Assembly: GCA_963995525.1 (NCBI GenBank)
Contig: OZ023206.1
Coordinates: forward strand, 68,678,223 to 68,742,222
Origin: Escarpia spicata
Taxonomy: Eukaryota > Annelida > Polychaeta > Sabellida > Siboglinidae
Length of the DNA: 64,000 nucleotides
Reading direction: 5' to 3'
Position 1 is the stretch's first letter. Every line of letters begins with the position of its first letter. Made by a program: the position numbers and the translations under genes. The notes beneath the pieces were generated by a model, which saw only the letters and a list, made by a program, of their open reading frames with translations, was not told where the DNA came from and made no database searches. Shown piece after piece: positions 1 through 11,300 of the stretch.

Positions 1-540
1 AATTAACTATATAGCCCTGTAATTAGTAGATATATCGCAGATTGTGCTTGAATCTGGCGGTTATGAAAGATAAGGGGATAGTGTTAATATTTTGGTTTTG
101 TATACAATATATTACATCGTTTGTAAGAAATTCTAGTGTTGTTTTATTTGGAAATAAATTTGTATGTTTTAATGTAAATATATTTGCCATGCGCCACGTA
201 TGTAAGTAAAGGTGCTGAATTATTATTGTACACCTTCAGTCACGAAACCAAACTGAAATACTAGTATAATTTTGTCTGTTTTGTGATTTTAGTCATGTTG
301 CCCTATAAGTGTTAAATATATGTAGTCAGTTATGGACATATTAAAAAAACCTTCAAAAAGCTATGCCTCCATTTTCACAAAATAGCTCACTAGAAAGTAA
401 CAAATCATAATAGAAAGTGTCATCCGGGCTGGCTGCGATCTTCAAAGGAATGAATGACAACTTGTAACCTTTAGATACCCCTAAACTGTTTTCTAGAGCC
501 CTTGTGAGATTATTCGCCTAGTCTATTACTCCAGAAGGGG
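1..540. other. AT-rich stretch with no recognised gene
   Basis: I see no open frame with recognisable protein similarity and no repeat with clear ends here. It is presumably intron of the large gene whose first visible exon starts at 3418, because that exon begins in the middle of a kinase domain and its upstream exons must lie further left. Confidence 0.4.
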
Positions 541-544
541 AAAC

Positions 545-830
545 TGCACATTTGAGTTTATCTCTCACGAGTTCTTCAATGAGACGCTCTTGCCCCATAC
601 CTATTCACCATTGTCTTGCCTTAACAACTGAATTTATGAGAGGAAAGGATTAACTCTCTCCAGGCGTCAAAGCACAGTCAAATAGAAAAGTAGAAGTCTT
701 TAAATACCCCGGCTCCTATACTATCTCTGAACATGACATTCACTGTACACAAGCCCAGGCTCGGCAGCAGTTCATGCGCTGGATACTGTATGTCGATCAT
801 CAGTACGCAGGCACAACAACCTAAACTTCT
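545..830 (+). pseudogene. RTE-like LINE reverse transcriptase relic
   Basis: Short translated blocks match the RTE pattern. Around 573-625 one frame reads VLQ-stop-DALAPYLFTIVL, the counterpart of the usual QGDTLAPYLF block with the Gly codon now a stop. Around 696-760 a second frame reads VFKYPGSYTISEHDI, the counterpart of the FKYLGSY block before the thumb. The blocks are in different frames and about 100 bases apart, so this is a decayed fragment. Family assignment rests on motif memory only. Confidence 0.5.
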
Positions 831-879
831 TTAGGACCACGGTTGAACTGATCCTTATATATATATATATAGCAAATTC

Positions 880-2890
880 GACAGCCTTGTCCTATGTGGG
901 GGGCTGCCACTCACCAAGACCTTCACAACTATTACACTCAAACCAGTGTGCTTTTATCTGCCATTGATGTACCTCATGATGTTTTACGCTGTACCGACCC
1001 GAATTGTAATGATGAAGCCCATCAGATACTGCTACGCTCATTTTTTGAAGACATTATCAATTCACTCAGGGATGCGCCTGAAGTAATGCCTACTAAGACG
1101 CATAACATATCTTCAAAACACGCCGTTCTTGGTTGGAATTATATGGTCAGAGACTCCAACCAGTTTGCTAGAGAGTCTTTTCTCATATGGCGGTCTGCAG
1201 GGAGTCCCCGACACGGTCCTTTGTATGACATAATGAAAATAAAACGTGCTCAATTTAAACATAAAAAAATGCTGAAGCCCTTAAAGCCGAACGACTTGCT
1301 TCAAGACTAAGTAGTAATGACTTCAAAAACTTCTGGATAGATATCAAACAAATGAACAATGCCAAGTTGCCAAATCCTAGCAATGTTGGCGGTGCATGTG
1401 GTGCTGAAAATGTAAAGAATATGTGGCTTCATCATTACCAGTCTCTGTTTAATTCTGTACCTGGCTCTCCATCACATACTAAAAAGATTGACATGTATTG
1501 CAGCAATATGCAATTTAATAACCAACAGATGGTTGATGCTAAAGAAATACAAGAAATAATTCAGGCGATGCCTACAGGAAAAGCTCCTGGTTACGACTGT
1601 ATAAGTAATGAACATTTTAAGTATGCTAATGAAAAACTACATGTTTATATGTCACTGCTATTCAGCAGCTTCTTAATTCATGGGTTTTTACCTGATGTTA
1701 TGATGGTCACAATAATAGCTCCAATAATTAAAAACAAAGCTGGTGATTTGTCTGATAACAATAACTACAGACCTATTGCTCTTGAAACAATTGCTAGTAA
1801 ATTATTTGAATCTTTAATATTATCAAGGGCTACCATTTTCATCACAACGTGTGCCAACCAATTTGGATTTAAAAATCATCACTCAACTTAGATGCTCATA
1901 TTTCTATTAAAAGAACTTTTTCGAGACTACATAGTGAATGGCTCTTCTCTGTATGTCACTATGCTGGATGCCTCCAAGGCCTTCGACAAAGTGAACCATA
2001 GCAAGCTATTCACTAAACTAATTGACCGTGGCTGTCCTGCTTACATTGTGCGCATTCTGTATCACTGGTACAGTACACAGCAATTCACTGTCAGATGGTG
2101 TCAGAGCTTTTCTAGATTTGTTACTGTCTCAAATGGTGTTAAACAAGGTGGAATCCTTTCTCTCCACCTTTTGAATGTGTACAATGATGACTAAAGTGTA
2201 AATCTTAACGAATTACAAATTGGATGTCTTTATGCAGGCACCATAATGAACCACTTGATGTATGCAGATGATCTCTGTATTTTTTCACCTAGTGTTTCTG
2301 GGTTGATAAAACTAACATATTGTTGTGCCAAGTATGGCGAAATGTTTAACATAACATATAATGCCAACAAATCATATTGTATGGTTATTGACAACAAACC
2401 TCAGGACATGAAAAATAGCCATCCTGTCACTCTCAATAATCGCCCGTTACCTCACACTATTAAATGTAAATATAATAAAATAAAAGGGTCATATAATTAA
2501 AAATAATCTTACTGACGATTATGACATTGCTAAACAGAAAACATCCCTATATGCTCAGACCAACGTCTTAGCACGACAATTTCGCCTTTGCAGCTCTACC
2601 ATTAAAACTTCTTCTCTCTTACTGTGGTACTATGTACACCTCAAGTCTTTGGTGTGAATTTAAAAAACAGAGTTTGAAAGATATTACTGTTGCCTATAAC
2701 AACAGTTTTAGAATTTTACACAATTTTTCATCACGCTGCAGTGCAAGTTTTATGTTTGCTACAAACTGTGTTAAATATTTTAATGAACGTATGCGTTCAT
2801 CCATAAATATCTTATTATGTCGTCTTGAACGGTCTGAAAATCCACTTTTTGTTAATTATTTTTATACTGATATGCATTTTTAGAAGTCCT
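880..2890 (+). pseudogene. Degenerate non-LTR retrotransposon (EN-RT linker and RT)
   Basis: The first block (894-1310) has the linker pattern seen between endonuclease and RT in many invertebrate LINEs (WNYMVRDSNQFAR...FLIWRSAGSPRHGPLYDIM). After a frameshift near 1311-1351, one frame runs 1352-2500 broken only by stops at about 1889, 2192 and 2498. It carries RT blocks in order: PTGKAPGYD (about 1570), NNYRPIAL (about 1770), LDASKAFDKVNH (about 1964), NGVKQGGILS (about 2134) and the catalytic YADD (about 2264). A last block at 2632-2883 covers the region after the thumb. No 5' endonuclease is visible, so the copy is 5'-truncated and dead. It sits in the sense direction in an intron of the large kinase gene. 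The clade is unresolved (CR1/L2/Tx1-like). Confidence 0.8.
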
Positions 2891-3032
2891 ATGTTTAAAT
2901 ATTGGACTACCCAATTGTATACTTAAAGTTGAACACACATTTTATATATATCTTATTAACCATCTATTTTTATTTCATGTGCATCTATATCTATTATTAT
3001 TATTATATATATAATAATAATGTTTTATGAAT

Positions 3033-3062
3033 GTTTTCTCAAGTGTGTGTGTCCACGATTTA

Positions 3063-3124
<62 letters not shown>

Positions 3125-3154
3125 TAAATCGTGGACACACACACTTGAGAAAAC
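3033..3154. repeat. 122-bp perfect palindrome centred on (TA)27
   Basis: The left arm 3033-3066 and right arm 3121-3154 are exact reverse complements over 34 bp, and the 54-bp (TA)27 between them (3067-3120) is self-complementary, so the whole segment is one uninterrupted palindrome. It could extrude a cruciform or hairpin. It may be a foldback/MITE-type element or the product of microsatellite-centred inversion. No flanking target duplication was found. Confidence 0.95.
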
Positions 3155-3417
3155 ACTTGACGGCTCCTACACCAGATTACTAAACCCAAGGGCCCTCTGA
3201 GAAGAGGTTGCCCGAACATGACCCTGAGAGGATTACATTTGAATTGTTTTAAATACTGACTAGTTTTTAAGGCATCAATGTAATGCACTGTGTACCGGTA
3301 GTTCTGTTGTCAACTTGTAGCTGGGTTGACTGTATCAGTTACAATATTTTGTTATCGTCCACAAAATATGGTTGATTGAACTGCAATTCTCACCAAATTT
3401 ATAACCCTTTTTGACAG

Positions 3418-5368
3418 GCTTCCGAAAGAAGTAAATGAATCCCAGTTTGTGACACAGAAGACGGATGTGTATAGCTTTGGCACTGTGGTATGGGAGTCGG
3501 AGAATGCGCTCTGCCAGCCGGCAGACACCCCTCTCTCTCACCTGGCACCATACTGTCACGTGGAATGTGAGAAGGTATGACATTCCAACCACAGTCTCTT
3601 ACAATGCATACGCTCTAGGCCTATGACATTGATGTAGTAATTATCACCATATTCAGTTGTAATGCGCTGTCCACCTTGTAATATCATATTAATGTTTGAT
3701 AAAGGTCTGAGGCTCGAGAACAGTTTATTATTTAGGTGATTGCTGGTGATGTGGCTCCTACTGTGGCAATATTAAAGTAAAAAAGTTAAGGTAAGTTCTT
3801 ATATAGCGCAGTATCCAGTCCTCAGGACTGCTCAAAGCACTATACACTTTAACTCCCTGGCAGACCTGTTCAATCGAACACCATCTCGACTTCTCTGGGA
3901 AGCATTCAGCCACGCTGCCATTAATGCGCGAAGACTTCGTACACAAATATAAATGTACACACAGGTATTCGTTAACAAGGCTGCCTACCATTATGGATTT
4001 TCTTTAATCATTATGGAAATTCACCTCAGATTACGGCATAACGAAAATTGCCGCCGTATTACGGAATACAAATATCCCACTACAGAAAGTGATACACTTG
4101 CTAAATTTATAAATAATGCTCTATAAATAAGTTCTACAAAGTCAGTACGGTGACGTCATCCAATGCTGTGCCTGTGTACAATGTTACAACTTTGACTGCC
4201 ACCAGCCTGCTGATGACCGCCGTGGCACGTGAACATATTATTATGTCCGCATCTGTTAGTCAACAGCAATTACAGTGACCAAAAATATCAGTGTCATTAA
4301 TGCGCGTCTAGACATTAATAAAATGTATAGGTGTAGAATTATATAATGAAATAAATAAATTTAGATGACGTTACGTAGAACCATTAAATTACATTATTAG
4401 TTAAGGTTTTCTGAAAATTATGGATATAATTATAAAATGTCTTAGAAGAATATAAAATGAGTTATAATAGGTGTAATTGCAATATAAAACTATCATTAAA
4501 AATATTTTTATTCAAAGGTTTTATTTGAATACAACAATTTAACTTTGTTATTGACTGTTAGTAATAATTATAATGGTTTCTGCTGTGTGTTGTAAATTTA
4601 GAAGCTCTGGATGATTATTGGCTATTCTCTGGCGCTGTCTTTCTCACGGTGATGCTCTACAGACATAAACACTTGGACATGTCTGGCCATGCATGACACT
4701 TTGACAGCTGTAATTAACACAATGTAACTTATTGGATGTTGCTAAACAAGCGTCCCTTTGAAGTGCTAACCGACGACCTTACCTTCCTACAGTGTAGCAA
4801 CACAATAATTATGTTGAAACAAAGTATATCAACTTTTCATGATTAAATTAGTAATTCCCTGGATTCCCAGGCACCGTGAACAGGCTGGGCTTGTCACTGT
4901 ATCTACTTGAGAGAAAGGTTTGATTGACAATCTTGTGGACCGGGAAGTGGGGCGGGGTGCGACGGGGGGGGGGGGGGGGGGGTCATTGCGGACATTGTTT
5001 TTTGTCTGGTAGCAGCCCTGCGATAGAGGTGTTGAAATATGTTAGTTATGAACCCATCGTTTTGAAAGATACTGGGTGTTCTGTATTCATTGTTTCTGAA
5101 TGTTGTAATGGGCTCGCAAGCTCACCCTTTACATTTTACAACATTTTAATGCAGCTAACATCCAGTATTGTTCACTAAGTGTAGAGTACAGAAATGACGT
5201 TAGCTTTATCTTCTCTCGACAGATTGCAGAGATACAGAGACAGCGCCATCTGCTGCCACAACCGAAGCACTGCCCCGACTGGCTGGACAAACTGGTCAAA
5301 GCGCTCATGGCTTACCCAAGCTGCCGACGACCATTGTTTCAAGAGGCCATTCAGTGTCTGAGAACAAT
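3418..5368 (+). CDS. Exons 1-2: C-lobe of a TKL-like kinase domain
   Basis: Exon 1 (3418-3574, acceptor TTGACAG, donor GTATGA) contains [14 protein letters not shown], the subdomain IX block of tyrosine-kinase-like kinases. Exon 2 (5223-5368, donor GTAAGT) gives [30 protein letters not shown], the usual C-lobe end with the RP motif and final helix. The N-lobe, HRD and DFG parts are not in the window, so activity cannot be judged. The junction between the two exons is phase 0. Exon 2 ends in phase 2 and joins exon 3 in frame. Confidence 0.8.
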
Positions 5369-8300
5369 GTAAGTGGCTAAAAGTATATTTCAAAGGGTAT
5401 GATATGTGGAGAAGATATGATCTAGTTGTACTCAGTCATACATACATACATGCATGCACCGGCGGTCTCCTCGTTTTCGAAGATGACATCCATCGTCCCA
5501 TGTCTGTGTGTTTCATTGTTGTCTGTGTCCACAGGTTCGCTCGTGTGACACTAGTCTAATTCGGGCAGCAACAATTCGACCAGTGTCGGCACATGAATGT
5601 TGGCAACCGTCCTGTTGGGGCAGCTAGTGTGCTCACTCGCTGGTTACGTCGTTGTTTTCTGCTTTCTGCATCGGCTGCTTGTCGGACAGACGCACGCCAT
5701 CTGCTGCGATCATGTGCCGTCTCCTCCCATGTTGTTTTATCGAGACCAGCAGCGTCACTATGTCTCTTGATAGAGTTAGTGTATCGTAGATGTGGTCTTC
5801 CCATATTCCGTTTACCCTGCCGTAGCTCATATAAAACAGGTTTCAGCAGTCACTCATTGCTCCCACGTGGCTGGTCCAGGTGAGTTGTCGTTTTAAGCGC
5901 ATGGCCTCAGTGCTCAGCACGTTGCAAGACTTAATTGTTGGTCACACGATTCCTCCATCTAATTCCAAGGATCAGTCGCAGATGACACAGGTGGACCTGT
6001 CACAGTCTTTGGGTATGTCGTCTGTACAACGTATACGTCTTTGAACTATACAGGAAACATGACAGGACAACAGCGCGGTAGACCTTGCATTTCGTCATGA
6101 GCTTGATGTTATATCTACTCCATGCCACGTAGTCTTCCAGAAGCAGAGGAGGCCGATTGGATCCGAACCGACAGTTCTTTGTTAAGACTGTAATCGGCAA
6201 TTGTGCTACCAAGGAACATAAAAGTGGTAACGAGGTTAAGTGGTGCACCATTTAGCAGACCACTGTGTCATCACATTTAGCCTGGGGTAGGTTGGTGAAG
6301 GACCTCAGTTTTGCGAATATCAATGGTGAGTCCAAAAGCTGCAGAAATGGCAGCAAACTTCTGTATCAGTTTCTGTAGATCAGCTGGAGAGTGGGCCACA
6401 AGTCCAGTGTCATCAGCGTACATGATGTCTCGAATGCACACTTGTCAAACCTTCGTCTTCGCTTTGAGGCGGTTCAGGTTAAAACAATTTCGGTCGGAGC
6501 TCTTCGTTAAGTAAACGCTTTCCGTGACATCGCGATTTGAGACTTCGAGCACTGCAGCCAAGAAGAAAGTAAATAGTGTCTGTGCTATGACACTGCCTTG
6601 GTTAACAGGAAATGCATTCGTGCATTCATTTTCAGACAGTTAAATATACTGGTTCAGTGAAGACAAAATTTGATTAACAATGTGTACAAAGCAGTGGAAC
6701 TTTTGACATAAAGCTATCGCTCTTAACCATTAATGCCGAAAACGACAACTGTCTACTTTTTTAGATCACCACATACGCATATCGAAGATGCCAACCCAGT
6801 ATGTGTCATTGTTCTGGGCGGCCTACAGCCCACGTTCCCTAGTCGACTTGCTGACTTCGCTACTTCTTTGCAAGTTTGTATACCGCTCAGCAAAATTAAT
6901 CCTTATGGGTTTCAAAGAAGAATATTTCACCGTGAAAGAAAACCGCATGCTTTTATGAGCGATGGTAGTGACGGTTATCAGCACTGCCTGAGACAGTACA
7001 AAAATGATTTGTATTTTTCGGCAGCATTTGATACAGCGATATTTGAATTCCCAATGGCGAATCACACCAAGAACACAAATTGACAGGGAAACAGCAAAGG
7101 ACAACACAGATTAATTGAATGGTGTTTTGCAACTTGTGGTCTCTGCTCTTTCCATGAAGCAGTAGGCCTAGTTTGTAGAATACACAGCGTTACCATTTTG
7201 TTTAGTCGTTGTTTGTACATGGTGTTTAAATGGTATGATTTATTTGTTGTTTAGAAGTGGGACAGGGTAGCACAAAATACACGAGCACCTACGAAAAAGT
7301 ATTTTATTTCTTACCTAATTAAATGCTATAGCTCGCAGAGAGATACCTGGACAACGTTTGACCACAGCTAAAAAGTTTGCTGAACCCTGCTCACTAATGC
7401 TATGAGCTAGATACACAATGATGACATAATGGAGAGGAAGTTGCAAAATGTAGCTTTGGAACTGTTTCAGATGTTTCGACTGACTCACTTAGTTTTTGTT
7501 GTACGCTGGTATATCTTGTTGAAACATTTTATAAATATGTTGTGATTTCCAGACAGTCGTCCATCCCCGAGTATGTGCAGACAGTAAGCCAGAAGAAGCT
7601 CAAGAGGATCATAAGGATGATAGAAACTGAAGATGAGGAACTAGGGTTTCTGACAAGAGGAACACTGTATGATCAGAAGAGAAGAATTATGATGTCATCC
7701 AATGAAGCTCCAGTGCGACAAATCACTATGAGGTACACACAAGCAATGTATTCCATAGAATCACCTAGACTACTCTTTCAAGCAGCACCACAAGTTGGCA
7801 ATGGTTCAACAGACGATTATCCATCACAAGTTGGCAATGGTTCAACAGACGATTATCCATCATCACAAGTTGTATGTAGAGAAGACGGAGACCATTCAGA
7901 CTACACTGGTCTGTCATCAGTAGATGAAGATATAACATATTCTGAATGCGACGTAACAAACTACACTCTAATACTACAAGCTGAAAGTAGACCAAGAGAC
8001 AGAAACAACTCAACCAACTCCGATCCACCACCGAAAGTTGAAGGTAGAACAAGAGATCGAGGCGACTCAACATACTACAATCTACTACCACTTGTTGAAG
8101 GTAGAACAAGAGATCGAGGCGACTCAACATACTACAATCTACTACCACTTGTTGAAGGTAGAACAAGAGATCGAGGCGACTCAACATACTACAATCTACT
8201 ACCACTTGTTGAAGGTAGAACAAGAGATCGAAGCGACTCAGAATACTCCGAACTACCACCGCAATTTGAAGGTAGAACAAGAGATCGAGGCGACTCAACA

Positions 8301-11300
8301 CACTACAATCTCCTACCACTAGTTGAAGGTAAAGCAATAGATAGAGATGACTCAGCATACTATTATCTACCACTACAAGTTGAAGGTAGAGCTAGAGCTA
8401 GAGACGGCTCAGCATACTCCGATCCACCATCACAAGTTGAAGATAGAGCTAGAGACAAAGTTGAAGATACAGCCAGAGACAGAGAGTCCCCAGACACTGA
8501 TCCACCGCCACAAGTTTCAAGTTTGAATCCACCTAAGGGTAGGTAATGCATTGTAAAAAATATCATTGTGTTCGTCCTCTCAGGTTTTAGTATATAACAT
8601 GTTCTATATATTAAAATAAGCACACCAAATCTTCTTGTGGGGATTTAATAATTTTCCTATAGATTAACATGTTATGCATTCCCAACAAGTTGCATTTTTC
8701 AGGATTCTTATTCCAAATACCTATAATCAGATGATGTACACCTGCTCGTTCTGCTTAACATATTACGTTCACATTTTGTTTTGGTCGTATTCTCAAACCG
8801 ATATTTTTGACAATTTGTGACACCGGCAAAACATTTTTTATAGAAAAAATACACAAGATACAGAATTGAAATTTTCACCAGTTATTATTTGGAATGTTCT
8901 AAGTGAATGAGCTATTTTGGATGTCAGCTTTATTTAGGGATTTGTAAACAAGGATTAACCAATTCAGGAATTTTTTAGAATAATTTTCACCCAACGGTGC
9001 AACTCACTTTAGTCATAAAACACTTGAAGATGGAACCCCAAATCACCTTATTGCATAAAGTAACATTCCACCAAACACGTTATGGCAATTGCATGATGGT
9101 ATTTGCTATCATTTATCCTAAAAAATGTTCTGTTTTGCAACAGTTACGCAAATTAGCCAATTGTTCACACGTCCAACAATCTTCACCTAACTAATATACT
9201 TCTCACAGACAGGTGTGATGCCTAGTATATTTCGTTCCGTGTGATATATAATTTACTGAAGCGATTATTGGACTATTGTCTGTTTGCTCGACAATACGTT
9301 AATGGTACGTGAATGAATATGCCATTATGGAAGTTATCGACCGAACAAAACCGCACTTGATTTATAATGAAACACCCATTAATATATTTTTAGATTTATC
9401 AAAAGCATTCGATACTTTAGACCACTCAATTTTAATAAGTAAACTACATTTGTATGGAATAGGCGACATTGCCCTAAAGCAAACGGAAAGTTATTAAAAA
9501 AATAGAAAACAGTACGTCATTTACAACGATACTATTTCGGAAACCCCACCTATTACTACAGGTGTGCCACAGGGTTCTATTCTGGGCCCACTTTTGTTTT
9601 TGATACACATAAATGATCTACCAAAGTCAAGTGAAATGTTTAAATACGTAATGTATGCGGATGATACAGCTTTATTTACAACAACTCAATCTTTAAACAT
9701 ATGTCCAAAATACGTTGAACAACATTTGAACATTTAAATGCTGAATTAAACAAGGTAAACGAATGGCTGAAAATAAATAAACTGTCTTTAAGTATAAAGA
9801 GATCCAAGTATGTAATACACAAACTAGGAAACAAACAAGTTAACAATTTCCTGCTTAAGATAGATGAAACCAGAATCGAAAGAGTCCAAAACTTTAATCT
9901 TCTTGGGATGACTTTGCAAGACAACCTAAGCTGGGACATTCATATTAAAAATATGTCAATCAAATGTTCTAAATTAATAGGTGTATTAAACAAATTAAAA
10001 CGATTTTTGCCAGTAAATATAAAAGTTACTTTGTATAGCTCATTAATGTTACCATACATTAATTATGGTCTAATGATATCGGGTTTTAAATGTAACAGAA
10101 TCGTCAAACTACAAAAAAAACCATTAGAATAATATGCTTAGCTAAATATAATGCACATACCACTGTTTAAGAAACTGAACATACAAATAGGTCAAAACAT
10201 GACTTTGCCAAACGATGCATAAGGTTTGATATTCCATTACTAATAAACAATATTGCACCTCACATAAGGAACAACATTTTAACACATAGCTTACAAGGAT
10301 TTATTAGTTATACCAAAATATGTTTTCTACAACATTACAGAATACAGTGCTCTTTGCCAAATTATTATATATGTGGACATTATTAATAATCATTAAATAA
10401 TCATATCTTGTTTTTACTTTAGTACCTCAGTTAATTTACGTACTCAATGTATTGTAATTACTATGTCTGATATAGTTGTCACTATCTGCTAGTTTTAAAA
10501 TTAAGATAACTTTTTATATATTTTTGGTGGGATTTCGACATCAATTATTTGTAGTATAATTCAAATACTTGTGTAACCGTTACTGCATCAGAAAGTATGC
10601 ACTTGTGTTGTTATCATTTTATCGAAAGTGTTTAAGTAAGCCAAATATACTTCGTTGAAAATTACTAAATGGGGTGGCTGCTACGAGAGCAACCAACAAT
10701 GGTCTTAGTGGCAGTCTCCCTGACCCCTGTTTTTGTTTTTGTTTATCTACAGCAACCTGATAGTTCATGGTCAGGATGTTGTTAATTCATTATATCATAC
10801 ATTGATTGTTTCTACTTTTATGCTATATATTCTATTTAATAACACATGTATGTACTACTTATTATTTTAACACACATTCAGTATTTCATAATTGAGCTGT
10901 AAATTACTCTAGTTTTTGAAAATGTTACAGTTTTGTCTTAGATCTTAAGTGATTTACTCCAAACAGCCCAAACTTGAGCTAACGCAGGAGTTGTATGGTG
11001 CTTGTTTGTGCGCATGCGTTGTGGGTAGTTTGTTTGCTTATTTTATAGGCACTTTAGATGATTGGGTGTGGTGAAAGGAAGTTTCATGATCGCTGTTTGA
11101 AACGCTATGGGGCTTTCTAGTTCAGTAATCGGTGGTGGAATCATATTCCAGATTCGAACTGCTCGAGGGTAGAAAGAGAACACTGCTGCATTGATGCGGC
11201 ACCTAGGGGCTACGTAGTGGCCACGGTTTTTTTTACTGTGTTAGTAGGCCTGGTGGGGGTGTGATGTTGATTATGTTATTTAATATTTTGTAAAATGTCA

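Noticed and set aside
6733..7107. Overlapping open frames on both strands in intron 2
   Set aside because: No recognisable domain, no splice partners, and the two frames overlap each other, as expected of chance openness.
7765..8373. 202-codon open frame on the minus strand opposite exon 3
   Set aside because: It is a by-product of the 57-bp in-frame repeat (no stops in the antisense frame of a repeated unit), has repetitive LFYLQ content and no splice or domain support.
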